A DNA stretch of 64,000 bases, taken from contig NZ_JAFMZK010000001.1 of the NCBI RefSeq assembly GCF_029105185.1, forward strand, positions 434,001 to 498,000, written 5' to 3'. Positions 32,813 through 41,981 of the stretch are shown here, piece after piece; the first letter of the stretch is position 1, and each line of letters opens with the position of its first letter. A program made the position numbers and the translations under genes. The stretch comes from Aliiroseovarius sp. Z3 (GTDB taxonomy: Bacteria; Pseudomonadota; Alphaproteobacteria; Rhodobacterales; Rhodobacteraceae). The notes under the pieces were generated by a model that saw nothing but the letters and a program-made list of their open reading frames with translations, had not been told where the DNA came from and did not search any database.

Positions 32813-33955
32813 TTGTCCACCACCGGAAAAAAATGGGTCCGCGCTGCGGCCGTTTGTGCATTGGTCCTTTCTGTTGGTGCGTGCGGCCTGCCACGCAGCG
32901 GCCCAAACAAGTCAGAGCTGCTTGCCGATTCTGAAAACAAGGTAAATGATGCCATTGTCGTGCTAGTCAACGATCACGTGAACCGCGCTACAGCCGTCAC
33001 GCCGTCGCTTGGGTTCAGCAAGGCCTTTTCCAATGCCCCTCTGGTCGGGTCGGATACGATCCAGCCGGGTGATACCTTGGGTATTTCGATCTGGGAAAAC
33101 GTCGATACTGGCATTTTGACCACCGCCGGCGCACCTGCGGCGCTGGAAGAGGTGCAGGTTGACGGATCCGGGTTCATTTTCATCCCTTACGCTGGGCGCA
33201 TCAAGGCGTCAGGCAATTCACCTGAAGCGATCCGCCGGATCATCACCCGCAAACTGGCCGAGCAAACCCCTGACCCGCAGGTTCTGGTGCGCCGTCTGGC
33301 GGGCGACGGGTCCACGGTCACGATCACCGGGGCAGTCAGCGGTCAAGGTGTCTATCCGATCGAACGTCCGACCCGGACCCTGAACGCCATGCTCGCGCGC
33401 GCGGGCGGCATCGCCATTTCGCCCGAGATCGCCAAAATCAAGGTTAATCGCGGCAACCAGACCGGTGAAGTCTGGTTCCAGGACCTGTTTAACCATCCTG
33501 AAACAAACATCGCCCTGCGCGGTGGCGACCGCATTCTGGTCGAAGAGGACAGCCGGTCTTACACCGCCATCGGGGCGACCGGAGGACAAAGCCGTGTCCG
33601 GTTTGAAACCCAGACCCTGTCGGCCATGGAGGCCCTTGCACAGGTTGGGGGTCTGTCGGGTTCCTCTGCCGACCCCAAGGGCATCTTTATCCTGCGCGAC
33701 GAAACGGCCAGCATAGCGAACTCTGTTCTGGGCCGGTCCGACCTTCGCGGCACGCAACGCATGGTCTATGTGCTGAACCTGACCGAGCCCAATGGCATGT
33801 TCAAGGCGCGCGATTTCGTCATTCGCGATGGCGACACGATTTATGTGACCGAAGCGCCTTATGTCCAGTGGACCAAGCTCTTGTCAGCCCTGACCGGGTC
33901 TCTGGCGACGGCGGGATCAATCTCGTCGCTGAACCAGTCCTTGTCCGACAGCTGA
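32813..33955 (+). CDS. Polysaccharide export lipoprotein (KpsD/Wza type)
   Basis: A 380-residue protein read from a TTG start preceded by AGAAGGAG; no ATG gives a complete signal. A lipobox (LSVGAC, Cys24) follows a hydrophobic segment, so it is an outer-membrane or periplasmic lipoprotein. The polysaccharide export domain (~80-175, starting TIQPGDTLGISIWE) is followed by two SLBB-like repeats (TVTITGAVSGQGVYPI and RFETQTLSAMEALAQVGGL). It would form the periplasmic/outer-membrane channel for the capsule made through KpsS and KpsC. The start codon choice is the main uncertainty. Confidence 0.9.
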   Translation: MSTTGKKWVRAAAVCALVLSVGACGLPRSGPNKSELLADSENKVNDAIVVLVNDHVNRATAVTPSLGFSKAFSNAPLVGSDTIQPGDTLGISIWENVDTGILTTAGAPAALEEVQVDGSGFIFIPYAGRIKASGNSPEAIRRIITRKLAEQTPDPQVLVRRLAGDGSTVTITGAVSGQGVYPIERPTRTLNAMLARAGGIAISPEIAKIKVNRGNQTGEVWFQDLFNHPETNIALRGGDRILVEEDSRSYTAIGATGGQSRVRFETQTLSAMEALAQVGGLSGSSADPKGIFILRDETASIANSVLGRSDLRGTQRMVYVLNLTEPNGMFKARDFVIRDGDTIYVTEAPYVQWTKLLSALTGSLATAGSISSLNQSLSDS

Positions 33956-33965
33956 TCCAGAGGGC

Positions 33966-36029
33966 ATGATGGCCCGTTCTTCAAACTCCAAAGAAGCCGT
34001 CGAGGACAATCAGCCCCGGCGGCTTTTTGTTTACAATGGCGGCTTCCTGACGCAACCGCGCATCCGCCGCATTCTGTCTCTGGCAGGATGGGACGTGCGG
34101 ATTGGCATTCCCAAAGACGGCGACTTTGTCGGCACGTGGGGCAAAAGCCCGACCTCGGGCCGTGGGGAAGCCGTCGCTGGCCACCGCGATGCCCCTGTCA
34201 TTCGGGTCGAAGACGCCTTTTTGCGCTCGGTCCTGCCGGGGCGTTCGGGCGAGCCACCACTGGGTCTTCTGATTGATGATATGGGCGTGCATTTTGACAG
34301 CGCCCAACCGTCGCGGCTGGAACATATTCTGGCGACCGACCCGCTGGATCACAGCGACACCTTGCGCCGGGCGCGCGATGCGATGGACCGGATGCGGCGG
34401 GCCCATCTGTCGAAATACAACGCCTTTGACCCCGCCCTGCCCGTCCCAGATGCGCCCTATGTGCTGATCATCGACCAGACGCGGGGGGATGCTTCGATCA
34501 CCCATGCTGGGGCGTCGGAAACCACGTTCCGCGACATGCTGGTTACCGCCCGCCTGACCCACCCTGACGCCCGCATTCTGATCAAATCCCACCCCGAGAC
34601 GACGGCTGGCCATCGCTCGGGTCACTACGGGTCCGAGGATGAGAACGAACAGGTCCGCCTGCTGACCGATCCGGTCAGTCCGTGGGCGCTGATGGAGGGC
34701 GCGCAGGCGGTGTATACCGTCAGTTCCGGTTTGGGGTTCGAGGCCATTCTGGCGGGCCACAAGCCCCACGTATTCGGGCAGCCGTTCTACGCGGGTTGGG
34801 GATTGACCGTGGACGACCGCCCGGTTGATCGGCGGGTGCGCAGCTTAACCCGCACACAGTTGTTCATGGGGGCGATGATCCTTTACCCCACATGGTATGA
34901 CCCCTACCACAACACGCTGTGCGAGATCGAGACCGTGCTGGACACGCTTGAGGCCCGCGCCCGCGCGTGGCGTGAAGATCATCGCGGCTATGTTGCCAGC
35001 AGTATGCGCCTGTGGAAGCGCCGCCCTCTGGCACAGTTTTTTGCAGACGGTCCGGCGATCGTTTTCGACAACAACGCCGCGCGTGCCGCCAAAGGCGCAG
35101 AAGATGTGGATCGCCCCCTGATGGTCTGGGCCGGGAAAGAACAGCCCGATCACCGAACCCACAGTCCATTGTTGCGGATCGAAGATGGGTTCCTACGGTC
35201 ACGCGGTTTGGGCGCCGAACTGGTGCCGCCCATGTCCTTGGTGCGGGACGATCTGGGCATCTATTACGATCCCACCCGCGAAAGCCGGCTGGAACGGTGG
35301 ATCGCAGCGTCAACGGCCCTGCCTGACCATGCCCGCGAACGGGCCGAGCGGTTGATCGCGCGCCTGACAGCGACGGGCGTTGGCAAATACAACCTCGACC
35401 GCCCCCTGCCCGATGAGCTGGACGCTCTGCCCAAAGAACACCGCGTTCTGGTGCCGGGACAGGTTGAAGATGACGCATCGATCCGGCTGGGCACCGACGC
35501 GGTGTCCACCAATCTGGCCCTGCTGGAGCGAACGCGTTCGGAAAACCCCGACGCGGTGATCATCTATAAGCCCCATCCTGATGTGGAAGCCGGGTTGCGG
35601 GCAGGCGCGATCCCGGTGGATAAGGCCCGCACTTTGGCAGATCTTGTCGCCGAAAGCGCCGACCCCATCGGGTTGATCAACGCCGTGGATGACGTTTGGA
35701 CGATGACGTCGACCTTGGGTTTTGAGGCGCTGATCCGTGGGAAACGCGTCACCTGCCTTGGCGCGCCCTTCTATGCCGGCTGGGGGCTGACCCGCGATCT
35801 GGGCGAAACGCCCGCACGTCGCACCGCCCGGCCTGACCTCATCGCACTGACCCATGCCGTGCTGATTGATTACCCGCGCTACCACGATCCGGTGACCGGC
35901 ACCGCCTGCCCGGTCGAACTGGCGGTCGAGCGGCTGGCGGACGGTGTCTCGCCCAAGATCACCCCCGCCACACGCATCTTGTCGAAGTTGCAGGGCATTT
36001 TTGCCAGCTACGCCTATCTCTGGCGTTGA
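33966..36029 (+). CDS. kpsC: Capsule beta-Kdo transferase KpsC-like
   Basis: A 687-residue protein with two homologous halves, as in KpsC: each has a VEDAFLRS or IEDGFLRS motif (the halves start near residues 14 and 360), a KYN segment, a KSHPE or KPHPD segment, and a repeated FYAGWGLT motif. The two modules add alternating beta-Kdo residues to the lipid acceptor of capsular polysaccharide. It begins 10 bp after the export lipoprotein's stop. Its last 16 bases overlap the end of the convergent ribD gene. Confidence 0.94.
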   Translation: MMARSSNSKEAVEDNQPRRLFVYNGGFLTQPRIRRILSLAGWDVRIGIPKDGDFVGTWGKSPTSGRGEAVAGHRDAPVIRVEDAFLRSVLPGRSGEPPLGLLIDDMGVHFDSAQPSRLEHILATDPLDHSDTLRRARDAMDRMRRAHLSKYNAFDPALPVPDAPYVLIIDQTRGDASITHAGASETTFRDMLVTARLTHPDARILIKSHPETTAGHRSGHYGSEDENEQVRLLTDPVSPWALMEGAQAVYTVSSGLGFEAILAGHKPHVFGQPFYAGWGLTVDDRPVDRRVRSLTRTQLFMGAMILYPTWYDPYHNTLCEIETVLDTLEARARAWREDHRGYVASSMRLWKRRPLAQFFADGPAIVFDNNAARAAKGAEDVDRPLMVWAGKEQPDHRTHSPLLRIEDGFLRSRGLGAELVPPMSLVRDDLGIYYDPTRESRLERWIAASTALPDHARERAERLIARLTATGVGKYNLDRPLPDELDALPKEHRVLVPGQVEDDASIRLGTDAVSTNLALLERTRSENPDAVIIYKPHPDVEAGLRAGAIPVDKARTLADLVAESADPIGLINAVDDVWTMTSTLGFEALIRGKRVTCLGAPFYAGWGLTRDLGETPARRTARPDLIALTHAVLIDYPRYHDPVTGTACPVELAVERLADGVSPKITPATRILSKLQGIFASYAYLWR

Positions 36030-37114
36030 CGCCAGCGGTGCAGGATATCACCGTCAATGGCGCGGGTCTCAACAAGGTCGAAACGCGGCGCTTCAGCCAG
36101 CCGTCCCAAACCCATGGCCGCCAGCGACGGACGCCCCTCGGCCCCAAGAGCAAGCCCGGCGGTGTAACCGACAAGCTCGTCCACCAGCCCCGCTGACAAA
36201 AGCGAGGCCGCGAGGCTTCCGCCCCCTTCGCAATAAACGCGGGTCAGGCCACGATCACCAAGCGCCTGCAAGACTGCCGCAGGGTCCAGCGCACCTTCCG
36301 CTTCATCCACCTCGATCATCCTGGCGCCAAGGCCTGCCCATGCGGACACCAGTTCGGGCGCGGCGCGGCGGCCATGGCAAATCCAGACCGGGACATCATT
36401 GGCGGTACGCGCCAATTGACCATCGAGCGGTAGGTCCAGATGGCGTGACAAGACAACGCGAACGGGTTGGTGATCGACACCTAACCCGCGTACAGTCAGC
36501 GATGGGTCATCTGCCCGTGCGGTGCCCGCCCCGATCATCACCGCATCATGGGTGGCGCGCATCGCGTGAACATGGCGGCGTGCCCCCTCCCCCGTGATCC
36601 ATTGGCTGTCCCCCGAGGCTGTCGCAATTCGCCCGTCAAAAGAACTGGCCAGCTTGAGTGTGACCATCGGTCGGCCTTGCGTAACACGGGTCAGGAATCC
36701 CAGCTGATCGGCACGGGCTTCGTCGGCACATAGGCCAGTTTCAACCGCGATCCCAGCCGCACGCAGAATGTCGACGCCACCCCCGTCCACGCGCGGATCG
36801 GGATCGCCAAGGGCCACAACCACGCGCGCGATGCCCGCGTCAACCAACGCCGCCGCACAAGGCGGCGTCTGCCCGTGATGGGCACAGGGTTCCAACGTGA
36901 CATAGGCCGTCGCCCCGCGCGCCGCGTCCCCGGCTTGCGCCAGCGCCACGGGTTCCGCATGGGGCCGCCCGCCGGGTTGGGTCCACCCCCGCCCGACAAT
37001 CCGCCCATCCCGCACGATCACGCAGCCCACCGCAGGGTTCGGTGCACAACGTCCAAGACCCCGCCGCCCAAGCGACAGGGCCAGACGCATATAGCGCGTG
37101 TCAGATTGGGTCAC
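36014..37114 (-). CDS. ribD: Bifunctional riboflavin deaminase/reductase
   Basis: At 366 residues it fuses a zinc cytidine-deaminase-like domain (HAE at ~53-55 and [11 protein letters not shown] at ~76-86) to an NADPH reductase domain ([26 protein letters not shown] and [13 protein letters not shown]). It performs steps two and three of riboflavin synthesis after GTP cyclohydrolase II. It overlaps nrdR by four bases upstream (ATGA) and the convergent kpsC by 16 bases at its end, an unusually tight convergent junction. Confidence 0.95.
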   Translation of the reverse strand: MTQSDTRYMRLALSLGRRGLGRCAPNPAVGCVIVRDGRIVGRGWTQPGGRPHAEPVALAQAGDAARGATAYVTLEPCAHHGQTPPCAAALVDAGIARVVVALGDPDPRVDGGGVDILRAAGIAVETGLCADEARADQLGFLTRVTQGRPMVTLKLASSFDGRIATASGDSQWITGEGARRHVHAMRATHDAVMIGAGTARADDPSLTVRGLGVDHQPVRVVLSRHLDLPLDGQLARTANDVPVWICHGRRAAPELVSAWAGLGARMIEVDEAEGALDPAAVLQALGDRGLTRVYCEGGGSLAASLLSAGLVDELVGYTAGLALGAEGRPSLAAMGLGRLAEAPRFDLVETRAIDGDILHRWRQRQR

Positions 37115-37581
37115 TCGTCTTCCGGCGCGACGTCCGGTCGAAGTTCGCTGACGAATTTGTCAAAGTCATCGGCCGCCTGGAAGTTTTTGTAAACACTGGC
37201 AAAACGCACATAAGCCACGGTGTCGATCCGCGCCAGGCTTTCCATCACGATCTCGCCGATGGTTTTCGACGGAATATCCGTCTCGCCCATGCTTTCCAAC
37301 CGGCGCACGATGCCCGAGATCATCTGGTCGATACGCTCGGGTTCAACGGGGCGTTTCTGCATCGAGATACGGATCGAACGTTCCAGCTTCTCGCGGTCAA
37401 AATCCTCGCGTCGTCCGTTGGATTTCACCACGACAAGGTCGCGCAGCTGCACACGTTCATAGGTGGTGAACCGCCCCCCACAGGCCGGGCAAAAGCGACG
37501 CCTGCGAATGGCAACGTGGTCTTCGGCCGGGCGGCTATCTTTCACCTGAGTATCAATATTTCCGCAAAACGGGCAGCGCAT
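37111..37581 (-). CDS. nrdR: Ribonucleotide reductase repressor NrdR
   Basis: At 156 residues it has an N-terminal zinc ribbon ([13 protein letters not shown]...[17 protein letters not shown]) and an ATP-cone domain ([22 protein letters not shown]), the exact NrdR layout. It senses (d)ATP and represses nrd operons by binding NrdR boxes. It heads the nrdR-ribD unit (four-base overlap), an association widespread in bacteria. Confidence 0.97.
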   Translation of the reverse strand: MRCPFCGNIDTQVKDSRPAEDHVAIRRRRFCPACGGRFTTYERVQLRDLVVVKSNGRREDFDREKLERSIRISMQKRPVEPERIDQMISGIVRRLESMGETDIPSKTIGEIVMESLARIDTVAYVRFASVYKNFQAADDFDKFVSELRPDVAPEDE

Positions 37582-37800
37582 CGGCCTTCCTCTTCTCTCA
37601 TCTCACCTCGGTTTTTGGGTCTTTCGCCCAGTTATCCACAGGCACTATAGGACAGCCGCTAGGTCTTGTGTAGTGGGAAATACCCGCCCCAAGATGCGCG
37701 ATGCACCCTTGTCACGGGGAAAGATTGCTTTCCCTTCCCCTGCACGATGGGCGTAAACTTGAACACTCTGCCAGCCAATCAACCAAAAGGGAGAAGACAC

Positions 37801-38004
37801 ATGACAATCGCACGCGTAACCGAGATTTCCGCCACCTCAACGAAAAGCTTTGACGATGCCGTGGAGCAAGGGGTGAAACGCGCGTCGGATACCCTGCGCA
37901 ATGTCGTCAGCGCATGGGTCAAAGAACAATCGGTAAAGGTCGAAAACGGCAAGGTCGCCCATTACCAGGTCAACATGATGGTGACATTCGTTCTGGATGA
38001 CTGA
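37801..38004 (+). CDS. Dodecin (flavin-binding storage protein)
   Basis: The ATG at 37801 follows AAAGGGAGAAG and gives 67 residues. The sequence IARVTEISATSTKSFDDAVEQGVKRASDTLRNVVSAWVKEQSV and the closing VNMMVTFVLDD are those of dodecin, a 12-subunit hollow sphere that binds riboflavin or FMN. In bacteria it buffers free flavin. It diverges from the nrdR-ribD operon, so its gene context matches its ligand. Confidence 0.93.
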   Translation: MTIARVTEISATSTKSFDDAVEQGVKRASDTLRNVVSAWVKEQSVKVENGKVAHYQVNMMVTFVLDD

Positions 38005-38009
38005 ACCGT

Positions 38010-38429
38010 CTAAGAGCCAAGATGCGCCGCCACGTGACGGGTGTGCGGCGCATTTCTGTGTTCAAACAGGTAGATCCCCTGCCACGTGCCCAAAACCAGC
38101 TGTCCGGACTGCACCGGGATTGACAGGCTGACGGGCAGCAATGCGGCCTTGATATGGGCCGGCATATCATCTGGCCCCTCGTAAGTGTGCGTCAGATAGG
38201 ACATGGCAGGATCGGTCGTGGGCGGCACAAGCCGGTGAAAGAAGTTCTGAAGGTCGGTCTGCACCTCTGGATCGGCGTTTTCCTGTATCAGAAGCGAGCA
38301 AGACGTATGGCGCACAAAGAGCGTCAGCAGCCCATCACCCGTGGTCTGCCCCGCCAGCCAGCGTGCAACATCATTGGTAAATTCATAAAGGCCGGGGCCT
38401 TGCGTGTGTATCTTGAAACCATGTCCCAT
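38010..38429 (-). CDS. YjbQ family protein
   Basis: A 139-residue protein with the UPF0047/YjbQ core: the GDGLLTLFVRHTSCSLLIQENADP segment and LVLGTWQGIYLFEHR near the end, with conserved His and Glu residues that cluster in known structures. Members are linked to secondary thiamine-phosphate synthase activity or metal-dependent hydrolysis, and the true role is unsettled. It ends 5 bp from the convergent dodecin gene. Confidence 0.9.
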   Translation of the reverse strand: MGHGFKIHTQGPGLYEFTNDVARWLAGQTTGDGLLTLFVRHTSCSLLIQENADPEVQTDLQNFFHRLVPPTTDPAMSYLTHTYEGPDDMPAHIKAALLPVSLSIPVQSGQLVLGTWQGIYLFEHRNAPHTRHVAAHLGS

Positions 38430-38588
38430 GGCGGTGATAGAATGTCACCCAAGCGATACGCGCAAGGCCCCTTCGTTCGTTTTTCCGGCACCCGAAGCAA
38501 TCAAATTCAGGTCAGCAGGGCCGGCACCCTCTCCGCCTTTGTTCGCGTGAGTGGTTTGCCTCGAAGCGCCGGAAAACACAGGGGAACC

Positions 38589-38783
38589 CTAGAGCGGGAT
38601 CAGGGCGGGACGCCGCGAAATGTGCCCATCCTGCCGCCGGGTTTCCAACTTCATCAGCGCCCTGAGCCGCCCGGATCGCACATCCGGTCGGCTATCGCAC
38701 TGAGCCAATTCTTCTTGAAAGTTCGTGATCGGCCCCTTCAGGCCGGTGGCGTATGTCTGCGCGCCCACCATCTTACGCATCAT
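38589..38783 (-). CDS. Small protein, unknown function
   Basis: A 64-residue basic protein (MMRKMVGAQTYATGLK..., ending RRPALIPL) with high third-position G+C, which argues for real coding. A GGGGATT precedes the start as a weak ribosome site. The middle (ITNFQEELAQCDSRPD...SGRLRALMKLETRRQDG) reads like a charged helical pair. I do not recognise a family. It lies alone upstream of YjbQ, at the edge of the A+T-rich stretch, which may hold its promoter. Confidence 0.5.
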   Translation of the reverse strand: MMRKMVGAQTYATGLKGPITNFQEELAQCDSRPDVRSGRLRALMKLETRRQDGHISRRPALIPL

Positions 38784-39326
38784 AATCCCCAGTTAAAATA
38801 AGTTTCGTGTCAAACAAAGCGATCGTCCAATGTGTTCACATTATCGCCACATTTCCGCCCTATTTCAAAGGAAACAAATTATTAACGCCTGAAAAACAGC
38901 GAAAACAGATTGTTTCCGAGCCTCGGTTCTTTTCTGAGAAGAGTTGAAAATATGCGTTTCGCGAATAGATAGGCGCATCTGACGCCAGCTTCGCGAAAAC
39001 CTCGTTAACTGACCGAGATTCGTTTAACCTGCCGACCATCGAATTTCATGGTCAAAATGAGGCAGGAATGTGGCATCCTGTCGGGATGACGGCACCATCT
39101 GAATCGTTCTTCGGCGCCAGCACCCGTGCCGGTCCATGTCGGACCGATACCTAGATCCGTTAATCTGTGATATGTTTGCCAGGTCAGGCTGTGACGTTGT
39201 CGGGTGACAGACCCCTTAGCGTCGCCAAATTCGTTCCAGTATTTCAGATCAATCCTATTCACGCCAAGTTTCCTGACGCACTGACCCGCAGAGGGTTCCA
39301 ACAGACAATATTTAAGGAAATTAACC
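38784..39326. other. A+T-rich region without a convincing gene
   Basis: Some 540 bp, much of it clearly lower in G+C than the surroundings (especially 38790-38970), with runs such as CAAATTATTAACG and GAAAATATGCG. No frame has good coding bias; a minus-strand frame at 39005-39373 overlaps the start of the next gene and looks like chance. It probably holds promoters for the small gene to the left and the orphan gene to the right, and may mark an old insertion. Confidence 0.4.
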
Positions 39327-39779
39327 ATGCCATTTGATATTCGCACCGCGCCAAACAGAAACCCGTTGGCCACAATCTCGGACTTTCTGACACAATTGAG
39401 AGGGTTCTTGGGCCGCCTGTTTGAAGCGCCGAAGGAGTTCGGTTTGGAGTATGTTTATGACATCCAAACTGAGATCATGACCGCATTTCATGAAGAAACC
39501 GTCAGGTCATTTGAGACGACACAGGCGCAACTTCGTGATGCTGATCCAGAGAAGCTCTATGAGCATGGTCTGACGGGTCATTCGCTGCACGCCAAGATGA
39601 TGGGCATCAATGTTATCTCAGATGCCGTGAATCGACATGCGCTGCGCGCGATCAGGTACCTGCTGTCTCTTGTGAACTCGATCCTCGGGTCAATCGCCTC
39701 TATCGCGGGTGCTGCGGGCGCGATTAAAGAGATCAAAGACCTGTTTGAGAACACAACCGATTTCGCAACGGGACAATAA
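39327..39779 (+). CDS. Orphan protein, unknown function
   Basis: A 150-residue, mostly helical protein with an AAGGAAA ribosome site and its own terminator 1 bp after the stop. It has an N-terminal amphipathic region (ISDFLTQLRGFLGRLFEAPKEFGL), a charged helix, and a C-terminal hydrophobic stretch (IRYLLSLVNSILGSIASIAGAAGAI) that could insert in a membrane. Third-position G+C is lower than in its neighbours, so it is probably acquired. No family was recognised. The hydrophobic helix plus acidic tail would fit a small membrane-active or phage-derived protein, but that is speculation. Confidence 0.6.
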   Translation: MPFDIRTAPNRNPLATISDFLTQLRGFLGRLFEAPKEFGLEYVYDIQTEIMTAFHEETVRSFETTQAQLRDADPEKLYEHGLTGHSLHAKMMGINVISDAVNRHALRAIRYLLSLVNSILGSIASIAGAAGAIKEIKDLFENTTDFATGQ

Positions 39780-39803
39780 AAAGGCGCCCGCAGGCGCCTT
39801 TAT
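39780..39803. terminator. Bidirectional terminator between the orphan gene and rpoD
   Basis: AAAGGCGCC / GGCGCCTTT form a 9-bp perfect stem with a 4-nt loop, A-rich on the left and TTTATTTCTT on the right. It lies 1 bp after the orphan's stop and ~10 bp from the end of rpoD. Confidence 0.88.
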
Positions 39804-39811
39804 TTCTTACA

Positions 39812-41803
39812 TCACTGGTCCAGGAACGACCGCAACTTGCGGCTTCGGCTGGGGTGTTTCAGTTTCCTGAGCGCCTTGGCCTCGATCTGGCGAATCCGTT
39901 CACGGGTGACCGAGAACTGTTGCCCCACCTCTTCCAGCGTGTGGTCGGTGTTCATCCCGATGCCAAAGCGCATCCGAAGCACCCGTTCCTCGCGCGGGGT
40001 GAGCGAGGCCAGAACCCGCGTGGTGGTTTCCTTGAGGTTTTCCTGAATGGCGCTGTCCAATGGCAGCACGGCATTCTTATCCTCGATGAAATCACCCAGC
40101 TGGCTGTCTTCCTCATCGCCAATCGGCGTTTCTAGCGAGATCGGCTCTTTGGCGATCTTCATCACCTTGCGCACCTTCTCAAGCGGCATTTGCAGCTTTT
40201 CGGCCAGCTCTTCCGGGGTCGGTTCGCGGCCGATCTCGTGCAGCATCTGACGACCGGTGCGGACCAGTTTGTTGATCGTTTCGATCATGTGCACCGGAAT
40301 ACGGATCGTGCGGGCTTGGTCGGCAATCGAACGCGTGATCGCCTGACGGATCCACCACGTCGCATAGGTCGAGAACTTGTAACCGCGACGGTATTCGAAC
40401 TTGTCCACCGCCTTCATCAGACCGATGTTACCTTCCTGAATAAGATCAAGGAATTGCAACCCGCGGTTGGTGTATTTCTTGGCAATCGAGATCACCAGAC
40501 GCAGGTTGGCTTCGACCATTTCTTTCTTGGCCTGACGCGCTTCTTTCTCGCCCTTCTGAACCTGCTGCACGATGCGGCGGAATTCGGGGATATCAACGCC
40601 GACATATTGACCAACCTGGGCCATGTCAGCACGCAGCTGTTCCACCTTGTCGGTCGAGCGTTCGATAAAGCTCTGCCAGGCGCGCCCCGATTGGGCCGCC
40701 ATGTCTTCCAGCCATGTCGGGTCAAGTTCGCGCCCACGATAGGCGTCAATAAACTCGCGGCGGTTGATCCGGGCCTGATCGGCCAGTTTCACCATCGCCG
40801 AGTCAATCGACATGATCCGACGGTTGATACCGTATAGCTGGTCGACCAGCGCTTCGATCCGGTTGTTGTGCAGATGCAGTTCATTCACCAAAAGCACGAT
40901 TTCCGAACGCAGTTTCTGATATTCAACCTCGGCCTTCTTCGAGAAACTGTCATCTTCGTTCAGGGTCGCGGACATCCGCAGGTCCTGCATCTCGGACAGC
41001 TTGTTATAGTCGCGGGCAATCAGCTCAAGCGTTTCCAGAACACGCGGCTTCAGCGCGGCCTCCATCGCGGCAAGCGACATGTTGGCGGCTTCATCCTCGT
41101 CATCATCGTCATCGTCCGACGCGATCGGATTGCCGTCTGCATCCAGCTCTGGATCGGATTTCTTCTTGTCGTCGGACGATGCGGCCCCGTTTACGCCGGC
41201 TGTGGCGGCCACGGTTTCGGTGTCGCCATCCTCCATCGCGTTGCCAAAAGTGGCATCCAGGTCGATGACATCACGCAGAAGAATGTCTTCGCTCAGAAGT
41301 TCGTCGCGCCAGATGGTGATGGCCTGGAACGTCAGAGGGCTTTCGCACAGCCCCGAAATCATGGTGTTGCGACCCGCTTCGATCCGTTTTGCGATCGCGA
41401 TCTCGCCTTCGCGGCTCAGCAGTTCGACCGACCCCATTTCACGCAGATACATGCGAACAGGGTCGTCGGTGCGATCCAGCTTTTCGGTTTCGGCGGTGGC
41501 AACGGCAACCTCACGGGCCCCCTGTTGTGTCACCAGCTCGGTCGAACCTTTTTCTTCTTCTTCGGCTTCTTCGTCTTCGATGATGTTGATGCCCATTTCG
41601 GACAACATCGACATCACGTCTTCAATCTGTTCAGAGCTCACCTGATCGGGGGGCAGAACCTGATTAAGCTGATCGTAGGTAATGTAACCTTTTTCCCGCG
41701 CCTCAGCGATCATCTTCTTGACGGCTTTTTGGCTGACGTCGCCCATCGGTTCGTCGTCTTGGTCGTCGTCCTTGCGGTCGTTGGCGGTGTCCTTGGCGGC
41801 CAT
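39812..41803 (-). CDS. rpoD: Primary sigma factor RpoD
   Basis: The ATG at 41803 ([14 protein letters not shown]), preceded by GGGAGGG, gives 663 residues. It has region 1.1 ([29 protein letters not shown]), an acidic non-conserved insert with a run of Asp ([10 protein letters not shown]), regions 2.1-2.4 ([17 protein letters not shown]), 3 and 4 ([16 protein letters not shown]...[20 protein letters not shown]). It recognises housekeeping -35/-10 promoters. It lies downstream of dnaG in the classic macromolecular-synthesis order, and four GANTC sites lie in the gap before it. Confidence 0.97.
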   Translation of the reverse strand: MAAKDTANDRKDDDQDDEPMGDVSQKAVKKMIAEAREKGYITYDQLNQVLPPDQVSSEQIEDVMSMLSEMGINIIEDEEAEEEEKGSTELVTQQGAREVAVATAETEKLDRTDDPVRMYLREMGSVELLSREGEIAIAKRIEAGRNTMISGLCESPLTFQAITIWRDELLSEDILLRDVIDLDATFGNAMEDGDTETVAATAGVNGAASSDDKKKSDPELDADGNPIASDDDDDDEDEAANMSLAAMEAALKPRVLETLELIARDYNKLSEMQDLRMSATLNEDDSFSKKAEVEYQKLRSEIVLLVNELHLHNNRIEALVDQLYGINRRIMSIDSAMVKLADQARINRREFIDAYRGRELDPTWLEDMAAQSGRAWQSFIERSTDKVEQLRADMAQVGQYVGVDIPEFRRIVQQVQKGEKEARQAKKEMVEANLRLVISIAKKYTNRGLQFLDLIQEGNIGLMKAVDKFEYRRGYKFSTYATWWIRQAITRSIADQARTIRIPVHMIETINKLVRTGRQMLHEIGREPTPEELAEKLQMPLEKVRKVMKIAKEPISLETPIGDEEDSQLGDFIEDKNAVLPLDSAIQENLKETTTRVLASLTPREERVLRMRFGIGMNTDHTLEEVGQQFSVTRERIRQIEAKALRKLKHPSRSRKLRSFLDQ

Positions 41804-41873
41804 GGGCCCTCCCTGCACTTGGCTTGGATATGGGGCATCAGGCGTCAGCCAGTGTGATGTCCCATCACGTCGG

Positions 41874-41915
41874 TGATTCGGGTTGGCCGAATCATCACCT
41901 CGAATCAGTGATTCG
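41874..41915. promoter_or_regulatory. Cluster of four GANTC sites upstream of rpoD
   Basis: TGATTCG occurs at 41874-41880 and 41909-41915, and its complement CGAATCA at 41888-41894 and 41901-41907. They form two inverted pairs (7-7-7 and 7-1-7) in 42 bp. Each contains GANTC, the CcrM methyltransferase site of alphaproteobacteria. They lie 71-112 bp upstream of the rpoD start, between dnaG and rpoD. Confidence 0.7.
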
Positions 41916-41981
41916 CCAACCCATGTATCGCGTATTCTTCGCCTGATCATCCTGAAAAGACCAGAGATCACGGCAGTGTTG

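Noticed and set aside
37632-37640. A perfect DnaA box (TTATCCACA) upstream of nrdR
   Set aside because: A single 9-mer is expected about once in two windows of this size by chance, and no cluster or A+T-rich unwinding region is present.
39005-39373. Minus-strand frame of 122 codons upstream of the orphan gene
   Set aside because: It overlaps the better-supported plus-strand start at 39327, lacks a ribosome site and has no coding bias.
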